Of a DNA stretch of 33,855 nucleotides, positions 14,886 to 23,684 are shown piece by piece. The DNA comes from an uncultured Muribaculaceae bacterium (lineage in GTDB: Bacteria; Bacteroidota; Bacteroidia; Bacteroidales; Muribaculaceae), in the NCBI GenBank assembly GCA_910577465.1, contig CAJTMM010000026.1:1-33855 (forward strand), read 5' to 3'. A program made the position numbers and the translations under genes. The stretch's first letter is position 1. Each line of letters starts with the position of its first letter. The notes beneath the pieces were generated by a model. The model was not told the DNA's origin and did no database searches. It worked only from the letters and a program-made list of their open reading frames with translations.

Positions 14886-16427
14886 TTAGTTATTGCGTGT
14901 CGTGATATTATATTTGGAACGCACAAAATTATATAGGGTATTACGTTCGGATTTATTAAACCCACACCATAACACTGTAATAGTAATCGTAATGATAGCC
15001 AGGATAGGTATAATGAATATATTTAGGGTGTGAATGAAATTCAGGTGCAGACAGCCTATGTAAATAATGCCACACATAGCCGAAATCATGAACGCGGGAA
15101 ACAGCACGATTCGGATGAATTGTTTGATTGAAAAATATGGGAGCGAGACCTTGATGATTAAAAGACGTTCGAAGATCATCGTTATTGATAATATAATAGA
15201 TATAGTAAATATGGAATATGGAGCATAGTTGAGTTTTAAGAATATATATGATAAAGGTAAATTAAAAAGTTTAGTACATCCTACTATTATCTGGTACCAT
15301 TTAATTTTACCGGTAGCTTGTATCCCTGTACCAAGACTATATGAAAAACTTTCTATAATAGAATCTATAATCACTAATTGGGTAAATATGACTGCGTAAT
15401 CGGGGACTTCTACAAGCCAAATATTTAGTAAGCGTTCAGTTGATAGAAGTATTGGAAATGAGATGATTAAGATTAAGAAAAAGGAAATTTTAGCTCCATA
15501 TATAATCAATCGTTCCATATCGTGGAATCTTTCAGCGGAATAACTTTTTATGATTTGTGGATTGATGGCGGTAGAAAAATTCTGTACAAAATTATTTACC
15601 GCGACATTTACTTGCCCTGCTATACCATAAGCTGCATTTATTGCCGGTCCGAAAAAGATATTTAGGATTAGATTACTTCCCTGGTATTTGCCTACCCATG
15701 CAAGGTTCCCCACGGTATTCCATGCCGCATATTTAGACATAGTCTTAAATAATCCGTTTCTAAATGTTAATTCAAAAACGCATTCTTTGAAATGTCGGGT
15801 ACAATATATTTGGTAAATAAGGCATATTATTAAGGTGACTATTAATATAAAGATTGCATAAATCTTGAGCCTGTCATAAAATGATATTATCGGAATTAAG
15901 AGAGCAATGCCTAATTTTAAAAAGACTTCTAATATGCCCATGTAAGCGTATATCTGCATTCGTTCTCTGGCAATGATGGCGGCGTTAAATGGAACTTGTA
16001 TTATTGAAATCACAAATGAAATAATTGAACACTGATATACCCAATTGGCGCTTGACATGTGTTCCTCCGGAATATTCATTATGCAGTTCAGAAACCATAA
16101 CCCCAACGTTTCAGATAAAATAAGGACACCTAATGCTATTAGTATGTGTATGGTCAAGGCTGTTTTAAAGGTGTTCTTAAGATTTTCCAGATTACTCCGT
16201 CCTATCTCATATGACAGGAACCGTTGTGTGGATTGTGCCATTGCTCCGTTAAGGAATGAGAACATAACGACAATGCCACCTACTACATTATATATGCCAA
16301 AATCAACTACACCTAATGCCGACAAAACAACACGAGACGTGTAAAGAGTGACGCACATTATTAGAAGCATTCGAGTATATAGCATCAATGTGTTCTTTGC
16401 AATTCGTTTTGTGTTTGTTGTGGGCAT
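14886..16427 (-). CDS. wzx: Wzx-type lipid-linked oligosaccharide flippase
   Basis: The 513-residue protein has about 12-14 membrane helices and the N-terminal pattern of the MOP/polysaccharide-biosynthesis transporters (RIAKNTLMLYTRMLLIM, then VVLSALGVVDFGIYNVVGG with conserved Gly and Arg upstream). It flips the undecaprenyl-linked repeat unit from the cytoplasmic to the periplasmic face. The length is normal. It is flanked by gaps of 73 bp (to the NodB-like gene) and 176 bp (to the GT4), in neither of which I see a strong promoter. Confidence 0.92.
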   Translation of the reverse strand: MPTTNTKRIAKNTLMLYTRMLLIMCVTLYTSRVVLSALGVVDFGIYNVVGGIVVMFSFLNGAMAQSTQRFLSYEIGRSNLENLKNTFKTALTIHILIALGVLILSETLGLWFLNCIMNIPEEHMSSANWVYQCSIISFVISIIQVPFNAAIIARERMQIYAYMGILEVFLKLGIALLIPIISFYDRLKIYAIFILIVTLIICLIYQIYCTRHFKECVFELTFRNGLFKTMSKYAAWNTVGNLAWVGKYQGSNLILNIFFGPAINAAYGIAGQVNVAVNNFVQNFSTAINPQIIKSYSAERFHDMERLIIYGAKISFFLILIISFPILLSTERLLNIWLVEVPDYAVIFTQLVIIDSIIESFSYSLGTGIQATGKIKWYQIIVGCTKLFNLPLSYIFLKLNYAPYSIFTISIILSITMIFERLLIIKVSLPYFSIKQFIRIVLFPAFMISAMCGIIYIGCLHLNFIHTLNIFIIPILAIITITITVLWCGFNKSERNTLYNFVRSKYNITTRNN

Positions 16428-16603
16428 AAATATGTGAATTTTTTTATGAATTTGTGGGACGGGGATTTTGTTATTTACAATTATGGTTGATAAGCTGTGT
16501 AATAAGGGTGCTCAAAAACGGAATATATGAGGGAAATTACGATAATTATTTGTAATATGCTGATTCTAAAACGTATGAATGTGGGGTATATTATGAGGAT
16601 ATG

Positions 16604-17707
16604 TCATAGGTCACTTTCTGGCGGTTGTTTTGTACCTAAAATGCCGATTGATAATATATTTGATATGTTTTCCCAAGAATTGTCCTTTAATGTGTTCCGT
16701 AATGATTGCTCGTTAATATTGCTTTTTAATCTAAGAAATGTCTCGAGTCCTATGCAGACCGATTCGGGGGTGTCTTGAATTAAGATGCCATTTGTGCTGT
16801 TGATTATCTCGGAATTGGCTTTAGTGGCGGTGGCAATGCAAAATAGCCCCGACCGTATGTATTCAAATGTTTTTGTCGGTGGTTGGTAATTATAGTAATC
16901 TGTGATTGGAACATATGACAGACCTATGTTGCAATTGTCGAAAAATGGTTTTAAGTGGGTCAACGGTATGTATCCGTGAAGTTTTACGATGTGTTTTAAG
17001 CCATTGTTGTATATGACGTTTTTCAGGTAATCAAATTGACCATTAATACCGTCTCCTACTATGTCAACAGTAATGCTAATGTTTGGATGTTTTTGTACGA
17101 ACAATCCTATGCCGTGGAGCATTTCGTGGATGTTACGGTTGTAGAGTGTGCCAACATATAGGATCTTGATATTCGTGTTGTAATTTTTTTGTGTATCGGA
17201 AATTACATCGCTACCTAAGGGAAGTAACTGTATGCCTGATAGCCCTAATTTGTTTTTGACGCCTTCAGAGATGGCTGTAATGCGTTTAAATCGTCCACAA
17301 TCTTTGATTAGTTGTCTGTCTGATGATTGACGTTGTCGCTCATCCTTTTCTACGCAAAGTGTGCGTATGTCGACAATTATTTTCTTCCAAGGACAAAAAA
17401 ATTGGATAATGGAACACCATTTGAAATATTCGATTATGATATTATTGTTCGGATTTCTGTAAACGAATACAATGGCTGTAAGTATGAATAGCAGTCCTCT
17501 TAAAACGTATGGCAGTCTTTGAAAATGGACATATTTAATTTTTATGTCTGAAAGCTCAATTTTAGGCAGGTTGTGGTCTCCGGAGATGAATGTTATATCA
17601 TATTTGTATCTTAAATGCTCACACCATTTAAAAGGGTCCGGTACATACCCGAACTGATTCTTGTCGATTATTAGAAGTTTTGGGCGATTATATAGACTGT
17701 GCGTCAT
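16604..17707 (-). CDS. Glycosyltransferase family 4
   Basis: The 367-residue GT-B enzyme has a membrane-facing hydrophobic patch near residues 65-85, ILYVGTLYNRNIHEML in the donor domain start (about 183-198), GDGINGQFDYLK, and a C-terminal pocket PPTKTFEYIRSGLFCIAT that takes the place of the E-x7-E region. It likely adds an early sugar of the repeat unit. The gene is AT-rich and follows the hexapeptide acyltransferase after a 93-bp gap. Donor and linkage are unknown. Confidence 0.82.
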   Translation of the reverse strand: MTHSLYNRPKLLIIDKNQFGYVPDPFKWCEHLRYKYDITFISGDHNLPKIELSDIKIKYVHFQRLPYVLRGLLFILTAIVFVYRNPNNNIIIEYFKWCSIIQFFCPWKKIIVDIRTLCVEKDERQRQSSDRQLIKDCGRFKRITAISEGVKNKLGLSGIQLLPLGSDVISDTQKNYNTNIKILYVGTLYNRNIHEMLHGIGLFVQKHPNISITVDIVGDGINGQFDYLKNVIYNNGLKHIVKLHGYIPLTHLKPFFDNCNIGLSYVPITDYYNYQPPTKTFEYIRSGLFCIATATKANSEIINSTNGILIQDTPESVCIGLETFLRLKSNINEQSLRNTLKDNSWENISNILSIGILGTKQPPESDL

Positions 17708-17800
17708 TTTGGGTAAAATTGATTAATATAGGGCGATTGTTTATAATTTTATGGCAGAGGGTATGTCTCAATAATAGGATGTGTTTGTGAAGTGATTTTT

Positions 17801-18364
17801 TTACCGACCTACGGTAATCCATTCCTTTTTTTTATGGTCATATCGTTTTATTATCCGTATGGGATTGCCTACGGCTACGCAATAATCCGGAATGTCTTTT
17901 GTTACAACCGAATTTGCTCCTATTACACAATTGCGACCGATATTTACTTTTCCTACGATTACGGAATTAGCCCCAATCCAAGTGCCATCACCAATAGTTA
18001 TTTTCATAAGTTCAACAGGGGTGTTGCCTTGGTGCATTATAGGGATGTCGGGGTTGGAATAGGAATGGTTGTAATCGATAATTGTAACGTTAGGTCCAGT
18101 CAGAACGTAGTTCCCTAATGTGACTGATTTACCGGCTGCGATTCGTGCGCGGTTACCGATATCGCATCCTTCACCAATGCTTAATGTCGCATCTTTGCTG
18201 GAAAAGATATCGCAATATGAGCGGATTACTACATTGCGATGTAGTAATATACGACCATGGTTATATATGTTTACCTTTCTGCCGAAATAGCAAAAGCCAT
18301 TGGTTTGTACGTGGTTAAGTCGGCATTTGATTAGGGCTATGATATGTTTTAAGGTTTCTTTCAT
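17801..18364 (-). CDS. Hexapeptide-repeat acyltransferase (WcaF/LacA type)
   Basis: With the ATG at 18364 (MKETLKHIIAL) the protein has 187 residues; an upstream TTG extends it by 20 unconvincing residues. Left-handed beta-helix repeats run from about 38 to 165 (for example IGEGCDIGNRARIAAG, then IGDGTWIGANSVIVGKVNIG), with the conserved catalytic His region YNHSY near residue 103 and the closing block VVTKDIPDYCVAVGNP. Such trimeric enzymes O-acetylate sugars from acetyl-CoA in the cytoplasm. It is the first minus-strand gene of the polysaccharide locus and its start faces the divergent GT2 promoter across about 84 bp. Confidence 0.9.
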   Translation of the reverse strand: MKETLKHIIALIKCRLNHVQTNGFCYFGRKVNIYNHGRILLHRNVVIRSYCDIFSSKDATLSIGEGCDIGNRARIAAGKSVTLGNYVLTGPNVTIIDYNHSYSNPDIPIMHQGNTPVELMKITIGDGTWIGANSVIVGKVNIGRNCVIGANSVVTKDIPDYCVAVGNPIRIIKRYDHKKKEWITVGR

Positions 18365-18408
18365 AGATGGATGCTTTTTTATATTTACAGGAGCGAAGTT
18401 ATGGATAT

Positions 18409-18439
18409 TTTGTCGGATTGGCAAATATGAGTAATTTTG
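18409..18439 (+). promoter_or_regulatory. Bacteroidota-type promoter of the forward GT2
   Basis: TTTG at 18409-18412 and TAATTTTG at 18432-18439 are exact matches to the -33 and -7 boxes, separated by 19 bp, the same spacing as in the trxA promoter of this window. Transcription should begin near 18446, only about 3 bp before the first ATG (18449) of the glycosyltransferase. Confidence 0.7.
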
Positions 18440-18448
18440 TGGTTACGT

Positions 18449-19666
18449 ATGATGATTGACGAGGTATATTATAGTTTGGAGGTGGCGCCGGTGGTTTGGG
18501 CGTTGTTGGGTGCCATGGTGTTGGCTGTGGCTGTGGTGTCATGGCTGCTGTGGCGGCGGTTGGTGCGTGTGTGCCGTAAGGTGCGCGAGGACGATGCGGC
18601 TGCTGCGGAGTTGGCTTCCGGTGGTGATGGAGGAGCGGAGTTCCCTTCGGTGTCGGTGATAGTCTATTCGCAGGCCGATGGACATAATCTGCGCACTTTG
18701 CTGCCTCAGATTCTGGAGCAGGACTATCCGGCTCCGATGGAGGTGATAGTGGTCAATGACGAGAGTGGCGACAATACGGAGACTATCGTGTCGGAATTGG
18801 AGTTGCGTTACTCGAATTTGTATATGACGTTTGCGCCGGAGCGTTCGCGTAATCTGTCGCGGCGCAAGTTGAGCATTACGTTGGGCATAAAGGCGGCGCG
18901 CTACGATGCGCTGATGCTCACGTGTGGCAATTGCCGCGTGGAGTCGCCGTTGTGGCTGCGTGCCATGATGCGTCATATCGCGACGGGGAGCGAGGTGGTG
19001 ATAGGCTACGCCGCTCCTACGGGCGACGAGCTGTGTGATGAGGATTGCCGTAAGCGTAGGCGCGCGTTTGATGATGTGTGGCATGCGTTGCGTTATCTCA
19101 GCGGCGCCATTGGCGGACATCCGTTCATGGGTACGGGATATAATCTGGCTTATGCCCGCCGGTTGTTTTTCGAGCATAAGGGCTTTTCGAAGACTCTGCA
19201 TCTGAATTATGGCGATGATGATATTTTCGTGAATGAGATTGCCACCGGTGATAATACAGCGGTGGAGCTTTCAGAGACGGCGCGTGTGCGTGCGATAGAG
19301 CATAGCCCTGCGGAGTTGCATGATTCCTATAGGTTGCGTCGCGATTTTACGGCTCGTTATCTGCCGAGGACGCCGTATGTGTCTATGGCTGCGGTGAGTG
19401 TGCTTTGGTGGATGTGGCTCGTGTGTGGCGTAGCGGCTTCGGTGATGTCTCTGCCCAGTCTGATTGGCGCGGCTGTGGCTGTGGTGTGTGCGCTTGTGGC
19501 TGTGGTGCCTACGATGGTGCTGTGGCGGCGTGCATCCCGTGCATTGGATTCCCGAGGTCTTTTATGGACGGTGCCTTGGATGATATGGACACGTCCGCTG
19601 CGTACGTTGCGCCACCGCTGGAGAGGGCGTAAGGTGCGTCGTTCGCAACTCACGCATGTGATATAA
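18449..19666 (+). CDS. Membrane glycosyltransferase family 2, divergent
   Basis: The start is the ATG at 18449 (MMIDEVYY); a TTG 12 bp upstream is rejected because it lies in the promoter. The 405-residue protein has an N-terminal membrane helix (about 15-35), a GT-A domain (SVSVIVYSQADG at 67-78, VVNDESGDN at 101-109) and two C-terminal helices (about 315-334 and 338-358). YGDDDIF at 254-260 supplies the acidic catalytic-base region. The usual metal-binding DxD after the fourth strand is replaced by TCGNC (158-162), so activity is uncertain. It is GC-rich, unlike the polysaccharide genes next to it, and is the only forward gene recognised. The substrate is unknown; synthase-like processive activity cannot be excluded. 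Confidence 0.85.
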   Translation: MMIDEVYYSLEVAPVVWALLGAMVLAVAVVSWLLWRRLVRVCRKVREDDAAAAELASGGDGGAEFPSVSVIVYSQADGHNLRTLLPQILEQDYPAPMEVIVVNDESGDNTETIVSELELRYSNLYMTFAPERSRNLSRRKLSITLGIKAARYDALMLTCGNCRVESPLWLRAMMRHIATGSEVVIGYAAPTGDELCDEDCRKRRRAFDDVWHALRYLSGAIGGHPFMGTGYNLAYARRLFFEHKGFSKTLHLNYGDDDIFVNEIATGDNTAVELSETARVRAIEHSPAELHDSYRLRRDFTARYLPRTPYVSMAAVSVLWWMWLVCGVAASVMSLPSLIGAAVAVVCALVAVVPTMVLWRRASRALDSRGLLWTVPWMIWTRPLRTLRHRWRGRKVRRSQLTHVI

Positions 19667-19684
19667 AGGTGTGATAAAGAAATA

Positions 19685-19713
19685 AGGCGGCGTGTCGGAG
19701 TGACGCGCCGCCT
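19685..19713. terminator. Stem-loop terminator between GT2 and fucO
   Basis: A 12-bp GC-rich stem (19685-19696 with 19702-19713, one G-T pair) closes a 5-nt loop between the two convergent genes. The T-rich tail (TATTTCTTTAT) is on the minus-strand side, so it mainly serves fucO, but it may also stop transcripts of the GT2. Confidence 0.8.
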
Positions 19714-19739
19714 GTTGTGTATATGTGTGGGGGATGTGT

Positions 19740-20894
19740 TTAGAGTACTTTGCGGTAAAGGGTTTCGATGTCGGTAAGGCTGACTTCGCGTGGGTTGCCG
19801 GGGGTGCAAACGTCGTCAATGGCTTGTTGGGCAAGACGGGTGATGTCGGATTCGGTGATTCCGAGTTCGGACATGTGCTGCGGTATGCCTACTTTTATGG
19901 CGAGTGCCTTGACGGCTTCCACCGCGGCACGTGAAGCTTCCTCGCGGCTCATGCCGGCGGTGTCAACGCCCATTGCGCGGGCTATATCGGGGTATTTGTC
20001 CATGCATGCGGGCATGTTGTATTCCATGATGGTGGGCAGCAGAAGTGCGTTGGCAACTCCGTGGGGTACGTCAAACAATGAGCCGAGCGGGTGTGCCATG
20101 CCGTGTACCAGTCCGAGACCTACGTTGGAGAATGCCATACCGGCGATGTATTGAGCCACTGCCATACCGTTGCGGGCTTCGGCATTGTCAGGTTGCTCCA
20201 CGGCTATAGGGAGGTGGCGGCTGATCATGCGTATGGCTTCGATTTCAAACATGTCGGACATGCTCCAAGCCCCTTTTGTGATATATCCTTCGATGGCGTG
20301 GGTCAGTGCATCCATGCCTGTGGCTGCGGTGAGCCCTTTGGGGAGACTGTACATCAGTTCGGCATCGATAATTGCCACGGCGGGGATGTCGTTGGGATCC
20401 ACGCATACCATCTTTTTTTGTTTCGCTTCATCGATGATTACATAATTGATGGTGGTTTCGGCGGCTGTTCCGGCAGTGGTGGGGAGTGCTACGATGGGAA
20501 CACTTTTGTGTCGTGTGGGTGCGCAGCCTTCAAGTGATACTATGTCTGAAAATTCGGGGTTGTTGATTACTATGCCTATCCCCTTGGCTGTATCTATAGC
20601 CGATCCTCCGCCTATGGCTATTATGAAGTCAGCTTCTGCTTTTTTATATGCTTCGATGCCGTCCTGTACGTTGCTCACAGTGGGGTTGGGCTTTACTTGG
20701 CTGAATATCTCATATTTTACGCCGGCTTCGTCGAGTACGTCGGTGACCATTTTTGCCACACCGAATTTGATGAGTCCCGGGTCGGTGACAACGAGAGCCT
20801 TGGTCTTGCCCAGGCGGTTGATTACTTCGGGTAGTTCACGGCGCGCTCCGGGGCCGAAATACGATACTTCGTTGAGTATGAATCTATTTACCAT
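19740..20894 (-). CDS. fucO: Iron-dependent alcohol dehydrogenase, lactaldehyde reductase (FucO)
   Basis: The 384-residue protein aligns almost end to end with E. coli FucO (383 residues): same start region NRFILNE, NAD-binding IGGGSAIDTAKGIGI at 94-108, PTTAGTAAETTINYVI, and the Fe(II) ligands Asp195, His199, His264 and His278. It reduces L-lactaldehyde to 1,2-propanediol with NADH, the last step of anaerobic fucose or rhamnose breakdown. No other fucose or rhamnose gene is seen nearby, so it stands alone, between terminators on both sides. Related propanediol oxidoreductases with broader substrates are the alternative. Confidence 0.92.
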   Translation of the reverse strand: MVNRFILNEVSYFGPGARRELPEVINRLGKTKALVVTDPGLIKFGVAKMVTDVLDEAGVKYEIFSQVKPNPTVSNVQDGIEAYKKAEADFIIAIGGGSAIDTAKGIGIVINNPEFSDIVSLEGCAPTRHKSVPIVALPTTAGTAAETTINYVIIDEAKQKKMVCVDPNDIPAVAIIDAELMYSLPKGLTAATGMDALTHAIEGYITKGAWSMSDMFEIEAIRMISRHLPIAVEQPDNAEARNGMAVAQYIAGMAFSNVGLGLVHGMAHPLGSLFDVPHGVANALLLPTIMEYNMPACMDKYPDIARAMGVDTAGMSREEASRAAVEAVKALAIKVGIPQHMSELGITESDITRLAQQAIDDVCTPGNPREVSLTDIETLYRKVL

Positions 20895-20942
20895 GGTATA
20901 TGATGTGATTGTGTTAAGGTTGTGTTTCGATTGAAATAAAAA

Positions 20943-20980
20943 GAGACGGTGTGCCGTATTGCATCACGACACATCGTCTC
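20943..20980 (-). terminator. Intrinsic terminator of trxA
   Basis: An 11-bp stem (20943-20953 with 20970-20980, one G-T pair) lies just downstream of trxA on the minus strand and is followed on that strand by TTTTTATTTC, a classical U-rich tail. Confidence 0.85.
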
Positions 20981-20997
20981 GTGTATGGGTTGTGTAA

Positions 20998-21321
20998 TTA
21001 AAGCGCAAGGAGTTTTTCAATACGGGCTTTGAGTTCGTCCTTGGTAGCTCCGGTCATACGCAGGTCGCGTACCTGTTCACCGTTTTTGAAAAATAGGATT
21101 GTAGGTATGGACATTATGCGATAGTCAGTGCTGAGGTCAGATTCCTCTTCGATATTGTATTTACCGATAACCACCTTGTCGGCATATTCTTCGGCGAGTT
21201 CGTCGATAGTTGGAGCCAAACGCATGCATGGACCACACCATGTAGCCCAAAAATCGATTACAACGGGCTTGCCCGATGCGATAACTTCTTTTACGTTACT
21301 GTCAGTAAATTTGTAAGCCAT
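20998..21321 (-). CDS. trxA: Thioredoxin
   Basis: The 107-residue protein is a standard thioredoxin: catalytic WCGPC at 28-32, buried Asp23, cis-proline Pro73 in SIPT and the Gly near residue 90. It reduces disulfides in cytoplasmic proteins such as ribonucleotide reductase; no signal peptide is present. It is a single-gene unit with an exact-consensus promoter upstream and an intrinsic terminator downstream. Confidence 0.97.
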   Translation of the reverse strand: MAYKFTDSNVKEVIASGKPVVIDFWATWCGPCMRLAPTIDELAEEYADKVVIGKYNIEEESDLSTDYRIMSIPTILFFKNGEQVRDLRMTGATKDELKARIEKLLAL

Positions 21322-21384
21322 AGTTTGTTATGTTGTATTAGTGTTGATGTTTATTCCATAAACACGCTTTGGCGTGCATAGTTG

Positions 21385-21415
21385 CAAATTTAGTGAAAAA
21401 TAACGTGCATGCAAA
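21385..21415 (-). promoter_or_regulatory. trxA promoter
   Basis: On the minus strand TTTG (21412-21415), a 19-bp spacer and TAAATTTG (21385-21392) match the Bacteroidota -33/-7 consensus exactly. Transcription should start near 21378, giving a leader of about 57 nt. Confidence 0.85.
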
Positions 21416-21427
21416 TATGTTTGGTGG

Positions 21428-23653
21428 TTAATTGTTTTTTTCAAGCAGCAACGTCCGTGTGCGCCAATCCGATGCGTCGTCAAGTATTTTGGTCAGAGCG
21501 TCCCAGTTGCCGGCTTTTTCGATTTTATGGTTATAGCGTTTGGTCGTGGATATTATGAGTTTGTCGCCATGGATTTTAGCTTCCGACGAGAATAAGCCTG
21601 CTTCATTTTCCATCCTGTAGTCAAGTGCCCGGAGTGATTGTTCCGATACTTTGTAGCCTGACGGGATGTTGATGGTGATGCGTGTTTCGAACTGACGCGG
21701 CGACACCATGTAAATGTCATCGGAGCGTTGCCTGTCGGATGGCATCACCTCTGTTTGAGGACTCATCAGCGAACCTACGGATAGTATCATGTTACGTCCG
21801 GCACGTTTCACCAATCCGTCTATTGAGTAATTGACGGTATATGACATTATGGCGCTATCGGGGTCGATACCGATGCTTTCGATACGGTAGTCTTTTAGCT
21901 CCACGGCGTCAGTCCCATGATATTCCTTGGTTTCATCTTTCATGGCTGCGAGTTGCATCTCGCGGGCATCGCGGTAACGTTCCTGACGTTCGGCTGCTTT
22001 TTTCTTATTTTCTTTCAGTGCTATGGTCTGTCCGTAGCGGTTGAGATATTTGAGATATCCGTCGACAAGGTCCTGCTCGGTGAGTAGACCTGCCATTACG
22101 TTCTTACGCGAACCGGTGTTTTCTTCATGGCGTGTAATGTCAAGTCCGGTGCCGTCGATAGTTACGTCGAGGGTGGAGATTCCTCGGTTATCCTCGGGGC
22201 GTGAAATAGGCATGGTGAATTGCAATTGTCTGTCATCGGAGGTCTTTTTCTTCTTTTTCTCCGGACGGAAGGCGGCGGGATTGCCCTGGTGCATTGCCGG
22301 TATTTCGCCGGGCGCGGTCAGTCCGGAAATGGGGAAATAGAAGCGGTCGATGCCTTTTATGTGCGCTAACCAGTAGATGTTGTCATAATATATGCTTTGG
22401 TCAAGAGGTTCCTTGGTATCCGTAGACACCAATCCCATCTCGGCATCTTTTATTCCAATGAGGTCCAGGAACCATCGGAAGTAGTACACGAAATCACCAC
22501 GGAAGTATTTATACCCGTTTGTGTTGTAGCTGAATACAAGTAGATTGTATAGGTAGTCGGCAGCTTGCTGAGGTGTGATTTGTCCCTTTTTAATCATCTT
22601 TTTAAGATTTCCGGCTACTTTTTTGCCACCATCGAGATGCCCGGTAAGCGTTCCGAAAAAAGATTGGGAATACATGACATTGTCCATCTGGACCCACGCG
22701 TCGTTCTGAATGTCTGTGGCATCGGGATTAATCTGTATACCGTCTTTTCTGGCGCTTTTGGGGGTGTAGTCCTGCTTGTTGCGGCGGTTGTAAACAGCGA
22801 TAAAAGCCAATGGGGATTGACGGCGATAATTGTACCACAGACGAGGAATTTTATTTGTGGGTTCGGTCATCTCTGCATCGATGATATAATCCTTGTTTTC
22901 AGCTTGGTAATGTTTGAACTCCGGAGCACCGTTCATGGTGCGTATCTGCGATGTGAGATTATCGTCAAATTCACAGTGGACCTTGTAGTTGAGTATGGGG
23001 TATTCGTCGCGGAAGTTTATCACGATAGGGTCAAGATGCGCGTTTTTCAGTTTTGACTCAGTGTAGTAGAATACGTCTATCTTGTCACCAATCTCCAGTC
23101 CGGGTACGGCGAGTTTCTGTTTCAGCTCTTTCTCCTTTTTCCCTTCTTTCACATCTATAAAATCATTGGTGTCGATTTCCACGATTCTGCCGTCGGGTTT
23201 TATAATCCTCACACCGAGCACGTAGTTGATATCCTCTTTGTAATATGCCCAGAAATTAAGGTAGTTACCGGTATTTTCCTTTGTGGATAATTCAAATTCT
23301 GAGAATTTCTCCAATGCGGCTTTGTCATTGATAAGAATCAGACGTCGGTATAAATCAGTGGCATGAATCTGAGGGGTAGTTTTGATGGGCGATGTGAGTA
23401 TATTGGTCAGCATAGCCACGTTGAACGCGATACCGGTTTTCTTTTTTGCGTTTATGCCCCGGTAGGCTGCGAGTATTACAGCCGATTCATCCTTGTAATC
23501 TTGTGCCGATGCCGGTGCGTTGAAAGCGGGCAGCTCCATGTTCCACACTTCGGTACGTATGGTATCGGCATATTCACGATACTTTTGTGAGTTGTCGGCG
23601 AGTGCGAGCAGGCATACTGCCAACATCAGTAGGAAAGCGATGATTCTATTCAT
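21428..23653 (-). CDS. Exported DUF3857/DUF3858-type protein, degenerate transglutaminase fold
   Basis: The 741-residue protein has a signal peptide (first ~19 residues) and an N-terminal DUF3857-like beta-rich domain (about 100-290). From about 340 to 460 the sequence follows a transglutaminase-like core, but the segment that normally reads GDCK is GDFVYYFRWFLDLIG (386-400), with Phe388 where the nucleophile Cys should be; the usual His and Asp positions (about 425-445) also lack clear counterparts. The rest is a further beta-rich region with a run of five Lys at 466-470. It is probably a periplasmic or surface non-catalytic protein. It lies 31 bp after the 601-residue paralogue, which keeps the triad, so the two form an operon and may act as partners. 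Function unknown. Confidence 0.78.
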   Translation of the reverse strand: MNRIIAFLLMLAVCLLALADNSQKYREYADTIRTEVWNMELPAFNAPASAQDYKDESAVILAAYRGINAKKKTGIAFNVAMLTNILTSPIKTTPQIHATDLYRRLILINDKAALEKFSEFELSTKENTGNYLNFWAYYKEDINYVLGVRIIKPDGRIVEIDTNDFIDVKEGKKEKELKQKLAVPGLEIGDKIDVFYYTESKLKNAHLDPIVINFRDEYPILNYKVHCEFDDNLTSQIRTMNGAPEFKHYQAENKDYIIDAEMTEPTNKIPRLWYNYRRQSPLAFIAVYNRRNKQDYTPKSARKDGIQINPDATDIQNDAWVQMDNVMYSQSFFGTLTGHLDGGKKVAGNLKKMIKKGQITPQQAADYLYNLLVFSYNTNGYKYFRGDFVYYFRWFLDLIGIKDAEMGLVSTDTKEPLDQSIYYDNIYWLAHIKGIDRFYFPISGLTAPGEIPAMHQGNPAAFRPEKKKKKTSDDRQLQFTMPISRPEDNRGISTLDVTIDGTGLDITRHEENTGSRKNVMAGLLTEQDLVDGYLKYLNRYGQTIALKENKKKAAERQERYRDAREMQLAAMKDETKEYHGTDAVELKDYRIESIGIDPDSAIMSYTVNYSIDGLVKRAGRNMILSVGSLMSPQTEVMPSDRQRSDDIYMVSPRQFETRITINIPSGYKVSEQSLRALDYRMENEAGLFSSEAKIHGDKLIISTTKRYNHKIEKAGNWDALTKILDDASDWRTRTLLLEKNN

Positions 23654-23684
23654 AGGGATTTGTGTATTGTGATAGTGATTGCTG

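Noticed and set aside
2339..18448. Invertible promoter of the Bacteroides capsule type
   Set aside because: I found no pair of long inverted repeats flanking a promoter in the intergenic gaps of the locus, and no recombinase gene.
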